A DNA stretch of 64,000 bases from Megaleporinus macrocephalus (Eukaryota > Chordata > Actinopteri > Characiformes > Anostomidae): positions 18,122,715 through 18,186,714 of the forward strand of contig CM038720.1 in the NCBI GenBank assembly GCA_021613375.1. Direction: 5' to 3'. The notes under the pieces were generated by a model. The model had not been told where the DNA came from. It saw only the letters and a list, made by a program, of their open reading frames with translations, and made no database searches. The position numbers and the translations under genes are program-made. Shown piece after piece: positions 11,886-25,095 of this stretch (the stretch's first letter is position 1; every line of letters starts with the position of its first letter).

Positions 11886-13964
11886 AAAAGGAAGCAGCAG
11901 TTTGGTTCTTTGGGAAGGGAATGAAATAAGCCAACATCCCCTTCAGAGCCTGAAACAGTAGATTTCTTCATGTAGTCCAACATATTTATTGCTGTTGCTC
12001 TGTGGTCATAAGTAAATATTGGGGGTATAAATATTAATAAGTCTATTACATAGCAGTTTAAGATTTGTGAATTGTCCCGTTTGAGGTTTATGGTATGTCC
12101 GTTCTATGTACTGAACTCTACTTATTCAGCTATGTAACAATGTAAATATCACTTTACAGTCTATAACACCTTTTAAAGAACATAAAAAGGCCCCTATTCC
12201 AGAAAACCTGATTTGTTTTTTGACGTTAAATAATTTGATAAAGCATTTAGACCAAGTTCTACAGGTAGAATCACAATATTTTATCAGGCTACTGTTGGGT
12301 ACAGATGGAATTCTGGCTAAAGAATTCACACTCTTGTTCTGACACAGGCTATATTAGAGTTGGGGTCAACATCTCAGGCCTGAGTAAAGCTCTGGTGTAC
12401 ATATAATACAACACAGTTTTGCCTTTATGCCTTGTCTTTTGTGTAATTACGAGCTTCAGCCTGTAAATCCTTTGATTCCCACAATTCCTTACTTTTTCTC
12501 AGCTAGCGTCGATTAATAAAGCAGCCCGATTAACTTTGTGTGGGTAAACACACTTTGTAACCTACACTTACAGCTCTCTGACGGATCAATAATTCATCGG
12601 AGACGATGATTCTTTCATGAGACTCGCTGCGCATTATTCATGCTGTGCCGTGAAAAGTAGGACACATACAGAGCTAAGCGCCAGTGCACGGCGGAAATGG
12701 CGGGAAAACTCAGCTGCTAATAGGCGAGGTGTGTGTGCGCGTGTGTGTTTTGGGGAGGTGGGGTGTTGTGGTGTTAAAATCTGACATTAGCATGTTAGCA
12801 AGTTTCTGGTTGGCGCATTAAGACTTAACTAGCGTCTCTGGAGGAGTCACAGTGGGCCTGAATCTCAAGCGCAGGCATAGGCACAGGGCAGAGGAGAGGA
12901 ACGCTGGAGAATGAAGACATCTCCTGGTGCTAAATAAGTGTTCAGCCAGCAGTTTTCCTCGCTTGGTCTTTAGCTCAAGGGCAGAGCGTGTTCTGGAAGG
13001 TAACTGCTCACACAATGTGCTGTGAGAAGCGAATCTTGGAGGAGAGTTCAGCAGCAGTGTGTGCCTGTGTGTGTGTGTGTGAGTGTGAAAGAGAGAGAGG
13101 AAGAGGGAGAGAGGGAAAAGAGAGAGAGAGAGAGAAGGGGAAAGAGGCTGGAAATGATGTCTTCAGGCTTTAACAAGTGTCAGAAACCATCTGGTTGCAG
13201 AGTTCAGGGTAAACCCATGGAAGTCTGTGAGCTGTGGAGAGGTTGTTAATTAAAAAACGAGGAACAGAGAGGGGGCAAACTTTAATGTCCTCTCTAGGTC
13301 TACCAAATTCAGAGGTTGTGTCACGGCGGAGCATGTATATGCAGAAGTAGACCCCCGTGGTCTGAATTACAATGACCAAACACGATAACAATGCTGCCGA
13401 ATATACTGGTCAGAATGTGCATCTTGGGATCTCTGGGGGGAAAAAGGATAAAATAATGGCCTGCCCGGGTTTTGACAGTGACATACTACAGTGGCCCATG
13501 TTATGTATGATCAACAGCGAGCCGTCTGACAAGGCACTGAAGCCTTGGGCAGGAATTAATGGAGAGGATGATTGCTTCTGCTGCTGGGTTAGGTTAGGAT
13601 ACACTGGGAGATTCAGTTCTCCGTCCTAGAACTGACACGGAACAGGCAGAAACGGCTGGCTGCACCGTATCCGGAGGTAAATATGTTATTCGGAATGAAC
13701 AGACAATAAACAAATTTGAATACGGGTGCGAATAGGTACTACTGTTCTGTGCAGGTCCCTTTAAGAGTTTCTGTATGTGTTATCTTTTTTAGCACCAGTA
13801 AAAAAACAGGAAATGTTTATTGGACTAAAAATACTGTAGAGGACGTGTACCTCATAGATCAACTTAATATGGCACTAAACTGGACTACTGTTTTGTAGGT
13901 GATTACGTTTTAAACACGAGCCACTTGTGTCTTTCAGGGTATTCATTAAGCACTGAGCCCAGGA
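11886..13964. other. Intergenic DNA; GT/GA microsatellite; unique GC-richer island
   Basis: About 11930-11990 shares a run of sequence around AAACAGTAGATTTCT with 28266-28340, marking another dispersed repeat. About 12480-12740 is repeat-free, contains several TAAT/ATTA cores and could be a conserved non-coding element, which cannot be judged from one genome. A GT then GA microsatellite occupies about 13056-13140. Overlapping short frames at 12988-13250 come from this microsatellite and are not genes. Confidence 0.4.
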
Positions 13965-15480
13965 GAGATTTCCTCCCACCATTTAAACCTGCTTCTCTTG
14001 TACATGATGTGCACAAGCAGTGAGATTTGAGCCACTCATTAAAATTGTACTATTGATCACTGCCGCCATTATGGCTGGAATCAAGACCTCAGCTCAATGT
14101 TTATTATAGGCTTCCTGTAAAAGTTCTCATGAAGCTGCTAAACTAGCGACGCGAAAGACACCGTTCAACACTTTGAATAGAAATGTATTTTCTGCGCCCA
14201 TGAAAACACAGTTTATACAAACTTCATTTGTGGAAAAAGTTGCCACATTTTGTAAAAGGGATCTGTGATTTTTTAATTATCTTTAATCTTTATTTAACTG
14301 ATAAAAGTACACTAAAAGATTTCCAATGTTTTCACTGTCCAATTGTATTTTGGAAATATAAATATATTTAGTATTTGATGCAACATGTTCAAAAAAAGTT
14401 TGAAAAATGTTTAACACTGTTTAACCCTGAAAAATGTTCAACACTGACTTACAAAGTCACATTTCTTTAATAGTTTGAGAACTGAGGATACTGAATGTTG
14501 AAGTTTCGTGAGTTAAACTTTTTGCCTGTTCTTGTTGCCATATGTTTTCAATAGGAGGCAGATCTGGACTGCAAGCACGTCAGTCAAGCACATGTACTCT
14601 GTGTCTACAGAAGCCACGCTCTTGTAGCATGTGCTAAACAAGACCTGGAATGACCATGGACCTCCCAGAAAAAGACGTCATCTTGATGGCAACAGGCACC
14701 TCTCTAGAATCCCAATATACGCCTCTGGGTCAGCAGTACCATCAGACATTTGCAGATCACCAATGCGGTGGGCACTGTTGTCCCTATAACCTGACATGAC
14801 CAGACCTCAGAGCTCAGGTCCAAAGAACTCAAAGAACCCAAATATTCAGCAGTATAGCATGCAGTGCCATCTGAGGACTCAAAGGTCACACATGGGCTGA
14901 GATTCCTGAAATCTCTTCACAGTATTATGTACGGTAGATATGAAAGCCTGGATATCTTTGGTCTCTCGCTCTGAGAAATGTTCGTGTTGAAATGTTTGAT
15001 GATTCTCTCTCTCTTTCTTTGTACTTTTGTCAGTTAAATAAATATTCAAGAGAGTTAATAAATCACTGATTTCTGTTTTTATTGCATTGTACAAAATATT
15101 CCATTTGTTCCAGAAATGAGGTTTGTGAATAAGTATGCTAAAAAGAAAGATTAGCTGGTCAGTGAAAATATAGATTTTCATTCTACACGATTCTTTGTAT
15201 TGCATTTGTCCCAACATTTTTCAGAAGTGGGGCTTATATAAATTATGTAGCATAAGCACTCTTAGTCAAAGTTTTAAATGCTGTGTTTTGCGTTGCTAGT
15301 TTAGCAGTTTCATAAGAACTTTTACAGGAAGCCTATAATAAACATTGAGCTGAGGTCTTGATTCCAGCCATAATGGTTGCAGTGATCAATGGTACAATTT
15401 TAATATGTAACTGAGTGGCTCAAACCTCGCTGCTTGTCCATGTCATATAAAGCGATGCAGTCTTAAATGGCAGGAGAAAA
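13965..15480. mobile_element. Foldback element with ~210-bp arms and a nested decayed DNA transposon
   Basis: The left arm (about 13967-14178) and right arm (about 15265-15482) are reverse complements with only scattered mismatches; both carry GCTGAGGTCTTGATTCCAGCC or its complement. The 1.1-kb centre (about 14205-15245) is a different element. It begins with CAAACTTCATTTGTGG and ends with the related inverse GTCCCAACATTTTTCAGAAG. It contains worn stretches typical of a widespread fish DNA transposon in which a transposase would be read in antisense. No frame survives. The simplest history is a foldback element into which another transposon jumped. Confidence 0.6.
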
Positions 15481-15995
15481 TTAATTTGTTGGAAATAGGA
15501 TCAGACGCCTGGTTTTATTTGTTAAATTCAGTTATTTAATTGGCATTTGATGGGGACTGACTTGGTATTCCAGGCGGTTGTTAGGAGTCCCATTTTCTCT
15601 GTAGCTTTAACTCCAATGTTGCCTTTTCACTTATTTTCTTTTGGTTTCCCCCAACCAGGTTATCTTATATCTAACCTCCAGAGTAATATCTCCTGAAAAA
15701 AAACTTGCACTTAATTGCTGTTTGAATTGTAAACTTCACATTTCGTATAGGTTCAGTACCAAATCAATCTTGTTTGTTTTAATCCCAAAACCATGTGTTC
15801 AAGCCTAGATCCATTTAGAAACCTTTTTTTAACTAAAAAGTCAATTATTGTTCAAGGTACGAAGTGCTCTCTTCAAGTGGTGGTAAAATTAATGGCTGGA
15901 CAGAAGTCCATGTAGGGCTGAACAATCAAAAGGACAGAGTGACCTTCTACATCCACAGCAGCAGAACAGTGGCGCATACCTCTCTCTCTCCTTCT

Positions 15996-16029
<34 letters not shown>

Positions 16030-19000
16030 GAGCGTGGAGGGCTTACACAGCAGCCGAAGTGCGGCTGGTCCCGGGGGGGTTCAAGCCCAGAGGAAGTGGC
16101 AACAGAAACACGCTCAGCTCCTGGCAGAGAAGAGGCATGTTTCACAGGTGGAAAACACAAAAGATAAATTTGTTTGCATGTTGGGAATAAACTCAAGTCT
16201 GCACACCTCTGTGGTCCACTGTGTGGTCTATTCTTAGCACCTCTGGACATCTTTCAAGGGCCCGTTGGTCTTCTGGTGAAGACCTAGAACGCACAAAACA
16301 TACCTGATCTATACTGAACATGCTGAGACTTTAATAACACCGTCAACAGTTACTGCTCAGCTGATCTTAGAGGGGGAATAACACTGAAAATCTCTATTGA
16401 ATTTAACGTACGTAAGACACTGATACCATTACAAATGGCACATCAGAATTTCGTCCAGATCAAGGACCGCTCTGGAAGTTTAGGACATTTGGTCAAGTCT
16501 GGCGAAGCCATGGAGCCGCCCAGACAATTGTTTCCAGTGAATTCGGGGCGGCTGTGTGTATGGAAGCTATTCTGGGTTGTGATTGGTTCATTTTCTAACA
16601 CGACTGCTCTGACTTTTCATGTCCTTGTCTTTTTCAAGTTGATGGTAGGTAAGGACTGTTATGGACAAAAAGCCACTTGAGTGTTTGTATTCAAGTATTT
16701 AGGAAAATCCTGAAAATGCCCCTGAAAATGTCTTTTAAGATGAATTCTCTTTCATTGCTCTTTTATTAACCAGCAGGGGTGAACCTGGCATTTAACCCAA
16801 TACTTTTTATTGTACTGGGCAACAACTCATTACTTTTTGTCCGAGTTCAGATGCTTACATGAAAACACATACCTGCGCTTTTTCTGTGCTGACCGAGGCG
16901 AACAGCGAGAGAGACAAACTCAGCAGCAGAACCAATTAGAATCTTCTTTTCAGCAATAGAACCACACAAAATCTTCATTTCAGTTCAGAGGTGGAGCATT
17001 TTTTGAACAGTCAAGCTACAATTTACTAATCTGTGACACAAAAACTAATGATTGCTTTTAGATCTTTCATGGTTGGTATAGAGTTGTGGACTATGATACC
17101 TACTTGACTGACTCGCTTTCCTGCTAAACGTGCAAGAGTTGAATCTCCTAAATGCTGTCCACCTAACTTCCCCACAGCCCAGCACAACATAGCACAAATT
17201 ACATATGTGCACACTTGCAATGTCCATAACAGTAACATTTATTTACAGCAATGTCTCTTCTTGTGCGTGTGTTTGCTTAGCATGGACGGACGTTGTGGTT
17301 GTGAACTTAAATGAAGAAGTTAGGAATGGCCCCTGTAATGGTTTTGAAATGCAACCCAGACTCAGTGCATTATAGAACAATTCTCTTCTATGGGTTCTAA
17401 GCTGGGCTGGAATCTAACAGTCTGCTGGCTTTGCTTAGCCACATGATGGACAATGAGATGGAAATCAACTACAGTCTACAGTCAGTGGGGACTGGAAATG
17501 TTTTATTCCGCTGATTTTCATCTCCAAACCATTAACACAATTACACGTGTCTTGTTCGAGAGCCAATATTTTAACATTGCTGTATTGCAACAGTTGAGTG
17601 TAGTGTAATATCATATAGAAGCACTTACTATACCCAGCAGGACACACTGCGGAGACGGGGACTGGGGGGAGAGCGAGGGGTTTATCATGATCGGGTTACC
17701 ATTAGTGCTGTTCCAGGCTGATAGCCATCGTCTCCGTACTGCTCTGCACTCAGGCTGTCTGATGGCTCTAGAGTGTGTTGATGTGATGAAACAATAGAGA
17801 ACAATTTTCCTCGCATGTTCATAAACTAATTATGGGCTTCAAATGGATGCACATGCGTGACGTTAGGAGTTTGTTTTGCCATTTTTTTACCACTTATCTC
17901 GAGAATGCATGTGGATTAAGAATACATTCTTAAAAATAAACATTTCTTAATTACCCATAGTTTGGATATCTAGTTCTAGGAAATAACCTTAAAGTCATGA
18001 AAAATCAAAAGTAGTGTGTAAACACTGTTAAAGGTATAATTCTTTCACCAGTCCATATAATCAAGTCGTAACATATAACCCTTCATATTTAGGTCTTCAG
18101 GCCAAATAAGAGGAAATAGCTACCGTTGATAATGGGATAATTAATAAGTTGGCTAGTTAACTCTGCTAGCTTCACTAATGTTACCACCCTCTGGAAAAAA
18201 AGACAAAATGTCCCTTGACATTAAGCTCAGTCACAGACTCTCCACCCACACAAAGACTGATATCTTTAATGCATTAACCTAGACACACTGTCACGATTCC
18301 ACCAGCTGCATTATGATTGGCTATCCATACTTCTACATGTACACTTCTCAGTATGGCTTTGTGCTAGTTTTAGCCAAATGTTCTCCAAATGTGCTCCACC
18401 CATCCTATCCTATTTGCTACCTGAGGAACTGTTTATGTTGTGATTCTATTTTTAAAATTGCCTTCTTGGAATTTTGTTTTCCAGCAGCAGCAGTTCTTGG
18501 TAGTGTGAGACTACCTTGATTTAGTCTATGCCTTTTATCAGGTATTTCTTGCTCAGACAAAAAAATAACTATCCAGCTAATACCAGCTCGCCTTGGCTAG
18601 CTTTACTGTATCTGGGCATCACAGAAAAACACACGTTTATAGCAAGAAACACCCTATAAAACCCATAGCCTACAGATGCATTCTATTTAACGTTGGATGT
18701 CAGAGCTGGGAATGACATCACACACGAGTTGATCGCATTCCAGTTAATGCTACCATCAATGCACGGGGCCGCGTTTCTGAATAAGAAAGCTGACTTGTGT
18801 TGGTGTTCCAGTTGAAACTTCCTGCTGGGAATTTACCAGCTTCAGTGGAACACTCCATATATCAGGGGTATAAGTAAAAGGCCAGTTTGACTTTTGGACC
18901 TGGCTCTAACATTATCTAGGTGGCATTAGAATGATAACTAGGTAGTTTTTTTAACTTTGATCTGTTCAAACAACAACTGTGGCTTGCTGAACACAGCCAG

Positions 19001-21676
19001 TGCAGCAGATGAGGTCTTAACAAGCGGATGTGTTTGATCATGCTCTGCTTTTTAAATTATGCACTTTACAGGGCAACCAATCAGAATAGAGCTTGTCTGT
19101 CTTGAAGACGTATAGCAACAAAAACAGCTTGTTTATATTCATAACTGGACTTCAGGTGATAAAATGTAACTGAGGAAACATGTGGGTCCTTGATTATTAC
19201 ATGGAGGTTTTTTAAACAAAAGGTTTCATCACCCTCACAGATCTCATTTCCAAAAAAAACATTGTTTGTAACACTTTCTATGAAGCCTGTACTCAGACAC
19301 TACTGTAAACACACATACAAAGAGTTATACCTCGAAATATTATTTTTAACATTTGTTTCACAATGTGTTAATAGGACCTGAATGTTAGAAGAAGTGGCAC
19401 GGGCAGTGCAGGAAGGCCTCACAACTGATCCTGGTGTATTTTAGAGCAGAGTGCAGAGTGCAGAGTGCAGACTGACAGACGTAAACATTTAACCTTAAAA
19501 TATGAGTAACCCAAAATATCATCCACTCCACTAAAAGCTTTTAGTGATGGCCTTTTAAATGTTCGCAATGATTTTATAACTGTTAATAGGTTAATAAGTA
19601 TGTATTGATAATTAACAGTTTAACAGACATCATAACAGACACTTAGGCTACAACATGTTTATATGTCACCAAATAACAATTTACAGTACATTACTGTGGT
19701 CTTAGGAGGCGTTATTGCAGTTTATATTTATGCTTAGAAAGCATTGCTACAAAAGGGCTTTACATATTTACAACAGTTTATAAATTCAGGTGTAATAGAA
19801 ATTGTTACCTGGTTCTTCCATTGAAAATGTTCTTTAGGGAACGTTATCTATGTTATCTATGGCATCACTGGTTTGGTAAGGGTGAATATTAGGTAGTTCA
19901 TATGAAGACCTTGTGGTTTCCACAGCCTATATTCTATATATATGTTTCCATTAGAAAGGTCTAACATACCTTTTTTTTTTTTAGTCAGCCGTACATTGAA
20001 GTAATTCTTCTTTTTTTCCCTCTCGCTACAGGACAGGTTCAAGGTTACCTTCCAAATGCACCATTTATCATGACTTCCGCCCCATTTGAAACTTTAGAGG
20101 TCTGGAAGCCCTTGGAAAAGAAAATACACCCTGTGCTTTTTAAGCTGGTATGTGATGATGTAATGGATGGTTAGAGGCTAAAAGGTAAACCTGCTTCATA
20201 AGACATCACGGATCACAGTTCGGCCCAGTCAGTAGTCCTCAGGCGGATTAGAACACAAAGTTAAAGGAACATGTAGAGCGAGGGGATTAAATCAGAACAG
20301 CAACTGCAGATCACTGTTACAACTAGTTAATACAGATTCTTTTAGATTCTGATATATAGATTAATCAGTATGTGTAACCGAGTAGATGGAACCAAAGTAG
20401 ATCTACTAAAATATGTTTGCAAACGCTAAATACTAGTAACGATTACTACACTTTTAAAAAGGTGTTTCTTTATTGTTTCTTTAGTAAAGGCAGTGATTCT
20501 ATAAAGATCTATGAACACTCAAGGAACCAGTTCTGCTGTTGTGTTTGTGGTATTTCGGTCTTTCTCAGAGTTCATAGGGAAACTTAATTGAAGAGGCAGA
20601 ACATGCAGAAAGAACACCACTGTGAAAGACTCTCTTCTACACATCCATCCACTATTTTATAGAGAATGTGTTCTGATGAATGTTCTGCTTGAGGACATTT
20701 TCATCAGTATATCTGTACATAAAACTTCATTTAGGATTTTTTGATAGCTTAAATCTCTGTAATCAAAAATACTGCCAGCATTAAAACTATTAGGTTGAAG
20801 TTCAGCTTTTTGTTCTAGAATTCCCGTTCCATCTTGTGACTAATGTAGCATTTAAGGTGGCTATAGCCTTGAGTTAAAACTATAGGTAACATAATCTAAA
20901 TGTTCATATCAGAAAGTGTTTCCAGCATTAAAATAATGATTAGGATGCTTTGATAGTCTAAAGTTCCTTATCAGGAGGGAAGTAGTGATTGTTAAGTCTA
21001 TATTGAATTTCCTTTAAAAACCTTTCGTTCTATGCTTGAACAGTTTGAACCTCTAGAAGCACAACTGGTCCAACTCGACTGTTCCAACTTGACAGTCTAA
21101 AAAAAGAAATAATAAATAATAATAAAACGACTGTTTTTTTTGTTTTGTTTTTGTGATGTCAAAACCAATACATTTACATATATCAGCTCTCAGACGCACA
21201 GTAACACAAGTACTGGAATTGTGCAGTAAAGTCATATCATGGCTTAAGTGTTAATAAAGTTGTAAAATGGGGCCTGTAATGAATTCACCCCTCTTATTTC
21301 ATTTGATGTGAAAAAAGTGAGAATGTTAAAAGGGACTGCTTTGCAGTTATGGAGCTAAATTTGTCTTCGCCCTCTCTGGGGCTATATTTACCCTCATATT
21401 TGTGTATGCGACAGATTTGAGAGTGTAGCCGGATTTCGAGCGTGCCATAACCCGCCTGCAGCGCTCTAATCTGCTCTGTGTGAATCTGGGTGGTCACATG
21501 GGGGCGACTGCCTTTGATCCTGCGCGTGTGCTGTGGGGGTCAACTGCTACTGCGCTCGTCCAGTTTTGCCCTGGTCCAAATGGCAGATCTGGGCAGCAAT
21601 TGAGGCTTTCACATTTAATAAAGCTGTCAAAGATGACACAGCCAACTAACTGTGTGTATGCATATAACCCCCACCT
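15481..21676. other. Intergenic DNA, microsatellite, no gene seen
   Basis: A CT then CA microsatellite lies at about 15979-16029. The reading frames that cross it (15864-16250 on both strands) are low-complexity artefacts. A short GAGTGCA tandem lies at about 19448-19470. Partial copies of the AGAACC/GGTTCT dispersed repeat occur around 19800-19860 and 20440-20560. A short segment at about 20740-21030 is related to 9240-9425. Nothing resembling an exon was recognised. Confidence 0.45.
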
Positions 21677-21711
21677 CTTTCTCTCCCTCTCTCTCTCTCT
21701 CTCTCTCTCAC

Positions 21712-21764
<53 letters not shown>

Positions 21765-21770
21765 GTCTCT
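21677..21770. repeat. CT microsatellite
   Basis: About 90 bp of almost uninterrupted CT dinucleotides with one CA-containing interruption near 21710 and a GTCTGTCT end. It produces spurious Ser/Leu-rich or Arg/Glu-rich frames on the two strands. Confidence 0.95.
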
Positions 21771-22499
21771 AGGACGAGAGGGATTATGGAGATGAGGATA
21801 GCCATTGTTAGGGACTGGGCGACATTGTCTCTTCCCAACGCTGAGCGGTCTGCACTTCCCTCCAGCTTGCTATATGCTCACAATGATGAGCTGTCTCCCC
21901 ACCTAACAAAGCTGTTCTGCAGCTCCAGTCTAAAACAGATGTGGCAGGCTTGTCAGATGGAAAAGCATCATGTTTTTTTTTTTTGGGCTTCAGTGTTTTT
22001 TTTTTGTCTCTGCCCTTTGAAGTTTTAATTGCCCCTCCTTACCCCCGTCGCTGAGCGCAGCAAGCTCCTCTACTGGTATCATAAAAAAATGTAAATTAGA
22101 CCGATGTTAATATATGGTACATTCTGTTTATAATCAATCATGTCTAGAGTTGCAATCGAGTTAAGGTCATGCGAGTTATGCTTGCATAAAAATAATTACA
22201 ATTCTAATAATGAATAAAGAATGCAGATAAATCAAGGAATTAAACATTTTCTTGCCTTAGTATCAGGAATCACAAATTGCTATTGTATTGTATTGTAGTT
22301 ATCAAGTAATCTGATGTATATGCATATATAACACAAAGTAGCATAAAAATCATATTTTTAAACAAAGCAGGTAATAGTACACAATAATAATTTACTAGAT
22401 AATATTATCATATTATTATTAGATAATAATAATAAGATAAGAACAAAGTTTAGTTCCAGATTTCTCCTGGACACCAAAGACATTGTATGAATTGTATTG
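21771..22499. other. Intergenic AT-rich DNA, no gene seen
   Basis: Contains two T runs near 21971-22005 and an irregular ATT/AAT-rich tract at about 22370-22440. No recognisable exon or named repeat. Confidence 0.5.
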
Positions 22500-22812
22500 A
22501 AGTGCACAAGATATGATCTACTTCTTTCAAAATAAGATATTAATGCTAGTTTGTGTTATATTTATGCTTATTTACATCTGTTCTAATGATATCTGTTATT
22601 CTTACTGGTGAAAATACACTTCACTTCATAATTTGAACTCGCCAATGGTCATTTACATTTTGTGAAAGTTTCATGAAAAATGGACCAATAGAAATGCTCC
22701 AAAATAGATTGGAAAAAATTCTGGTTCCATTGACTTACATTGAAAGTAAAGTATATTTTTGCTCTCTCCTGTAAGGTGCCATTTTGAAGATACTTGTATT
22801 TCACTGGACCGT
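22500..22812 (+). repeat. Two adjoining dispersed repeats, incl. copy A of the GGACCAATAG family
   Basis: The first part (about 22505-22620) matches about 49190-49300, both containing TATGCTTATTTACATCTGTT and ACTGGTGAAAATACACTT. The second part (about 22622-22812) is one copy of a 180-230 bp family that recurs at 33150, 42240 and 53808, recognisable by ATGGACCAATAGAA, then TTCTGGTTCCATTGACTTAC. All copies lie in the same orientation. No coding potential; class unknown. Confidence 0.7.
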
Positions 22813-24254
22813 GACGAGATAAAGGCTTTAAAACTCTAAACTTAGGCGCCTAAGATTTTAGCATAGTAGTGCATGTGCATATATAAGTCTGTATTTAAGT
22901 TAAATACCTGTATTTCTTACTGTAAACTAGGACAGTACTATTAACTAACAACTAGTCACTGCAGATTCACTGGGAAGGTAAATGTAATAGATGTTTTTAT
23001 TAATTGAGTAATCCTGATGTACAAGTCCTTGTACATCAGTATTATTGTCTTATTGTATAAATTATAACCCACATTTGTAGATGTTTTTGTGTGTCCTTGT
23101 TGGATTTTTTCCCCCAACGATGCCATTCCCTCTTGTCTCTTTTTAACTATGCAATCCATGTTCGGACACAGATGCCAGACTTTATGGCTGAAGGTTATGT
23201 TTGCCTTCCGCACATCACCCAGCTGCTGGGTTTGACCGTAGCCATCAAGAGAATACACTCAGAGAACCGTAAATTAACACCTGCTGAAATCTGCGGCGCC
23301 GTGCCACTACTCACCGAGAATGAAATGACGCTTACTGTATATTGCATCAGACTCGGAGATGCAGCGCCATTCTGGAATTTTTCACTTGGAGGGAAGTTTC
23401 TCTGTGCTAATTGCTGGTATGTGAATGTGACCTCTATGTAACTCTATGCAGGAAATCTTCATAAATGCCATCTGAGTGCTTGTTGTTTCGAGATTGATGT
23501 GTTAATTAACGACGTTGCTGTAATTAAGACCTCATATTGTGTTGGTGCGGTTATTTTCACGGCGGGGATCTGAGATGCATTCTATCAAACAAGTACTTGC
23601 TCAGATACAGTCTTTGGAATTTTGAGCAGGTCTTCAGTTGTGGAGTAAGTCCACAATAGACAAATGGACATGAGCAGTGGTGTCTCTACTGAGCTAACCA
23701 TTAGGAGTGGTGCATGTGAAACTGGGGTTAAAAAATGGAAGCAGCGTTAAGGCCATTACACACAGGGCGAATTATATTAGTGCTATTTGTTCAGTCGACA
23801 GTAAATTAATTTGAGCACATGTGTAACTGAAGGTATCCTGTACACCAAACTTGTTTTTTCAGATGACAAAAATGCAGCATGGTTTTATTCAAATCTCCAA
23901 AATAATTTAAATCTCTAAACGCAGCTCAAGCTGAGCTACAATTCTTGAGCAAAAAAAATTAAATGTAAATGAAGTGATAAAGCTCTTCATGCTTCTTTCA
24001 CTCTTTTATTATGGACAATGTTGCAGTGTCACCGTTTGTCCAAATAATTTGGATCTTTTTTGCACTTCAAGACATTCAGCCTGTTTGTTTTGTGCTTTTT
24101 TCAGTGGAGCTGCATCTCCAACACCAGCTCACACAGCCATGCTGAGATCCCAGCTGTGATCTTCAGCTCCTACATGAGGTAAAAGAACTCTCCTTTTTCT
24201 TTTCACCTTTTTTTTAAATATTTCGTGAGGAGCAAAAAACCTTTTGAAATGTGG
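22813..24254. other. Intergenic DNA; possible regulatory island
   Basis: About 23095-23600 is free of obvious repeats and includes TTAATTAACGACG and GTAATTAAG, which are homeodomain-type cores. The 116-codon frame at 23091-23441 resembles no known protein and has no splice or promoter support. A conserved non-coding element is possible but cannot be shown here. Confidence 0.3.
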
Positions 24255-24835
24255 GATATGGATATGGAAATGACCTCCTGCCTCAAGTGGAGAAGTATCT
24301 CGAGGTCTTGTTCACGAATGAGGGAAGGATTGAGCGGGAGGTTGACAGGTGGATTGGCGGAGCATCTGCAGTGACGCGGGCTCTGTACCGGTCTCAACTG
24401 GAGAGAGAGCTAAGCCTAAAGGCAAAGCTCTTGATTTACCGGTTAATCTACGTTCCTACTTTCACCTGTGGTCACAAGCTTTGGGTAGTGACCAAAAGAA
24501 TGAGCTCACGGATACAAGTTGCCGAAATGAGTTTTCTCCATGGGGTGTCTGGTAATATCCTTAGAGATAGGGGAGCTCTATTATACCGGGGAGGCTCAGA
24601 GTCGAGCCGCTACTCCTCCATGTCGAGAGGAACCAGCTGAGGTGGTTCGGGCATCTGTTTAGGATGCCTTCCTGTGGAGGTGTTCCGAACATGTTTGACC
24701 AGGAGCACCTTGGTATCCCCCGGAGGAGCTAGAGGAGATAGCTAAGGTGAGGGAGGTCTGGGTTTTTCTGCTTACCCCCGCAACTAGGATCCCTGGAAAA
24801 GCAGTAGATAATGGATGTATGGATGGTTGTATATC
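24255..24835 (+). pseudogene. LINE retrotransposon fragment, C-terminal end of reverse-transcriptase protein
   Basis: The frame from 24251 encodes blocks typical of a very common fish non-LTR element: KYLEVLFTNEG, then RIEREVDRWIGGASAV, LIYRLIYVPTFTCGH, SSRIQVAEMSFL and NILRD. These match the region after the reverse-transcriptase palm in such proteins. A frameshift near 24585-24600 moves the continuing match (VEPLLLHVERNQLRWFGHLF) to another frame. The next part is shortened, and the copy ends in an ATGGATG-type tail near 24815-24830, the usual 3' end of these elements. The 5' part, including the catalytic YxDD box, is missing, as expected of a 5'-truncated dead copy. The exact clade (Rex/CR1/L2-like) was not determined. 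Confidence 0.8.
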
Positions 24836-24879
24836 CTGCATGTCTTTTTTAGTGGTGTAACAAACATGGTGAAATGACA

Positions 24880-25095
24880 CTGAATCAAATTAAAATCAAA
24901 ATAAATATCTCCTCACAATCTATTCACATGGTGCCTTGGACAACAGATGTTGTCAAAAAGCAGCTTTACAGAAACTCTGGGTCCAAGCAAACCAGAGGCA
25001 ACAGTGGCAAGAACTCCCTCAGTGCAAGAGAAAGAAACCTCGAGAGGAACCCATCTTTCACTAGTTGTCACCGGATAGCAAAACAAGTACATATA
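24880..25095. repeat. Widespread fish interspersed repeat segment
   Basis: The stretch includes AAAAGCAGCTTTACAGAAA, GGCAACAGTGGCAAGAACTC and GAAACCTCGAGAGGAACCC, text that recurs across many fish genomes in one interspersed repeat. Short frames on both strands (24874-25101 and 24913-25098) are by-products. The repeat class is not settled from this copy. Confidence 0.6.

Noticed and set aside
16034..16237. tRNA- or SINE-like stretch near GGTCCCGGGGGGGTTCAAGC
   Set aside because: GGTTCAAGC resembles a B-box, but no matching A-box, acceptor stem or SINE tail was found at the right distance.
21480..22028. 182-codon Ser/Leu-rich frame
   Set aside because: It is produced by the CT microsatellite and neighbouring pyrimidine-rich DNA; the opposite strand gives an equally artificial Arg/Glu-rich frame.
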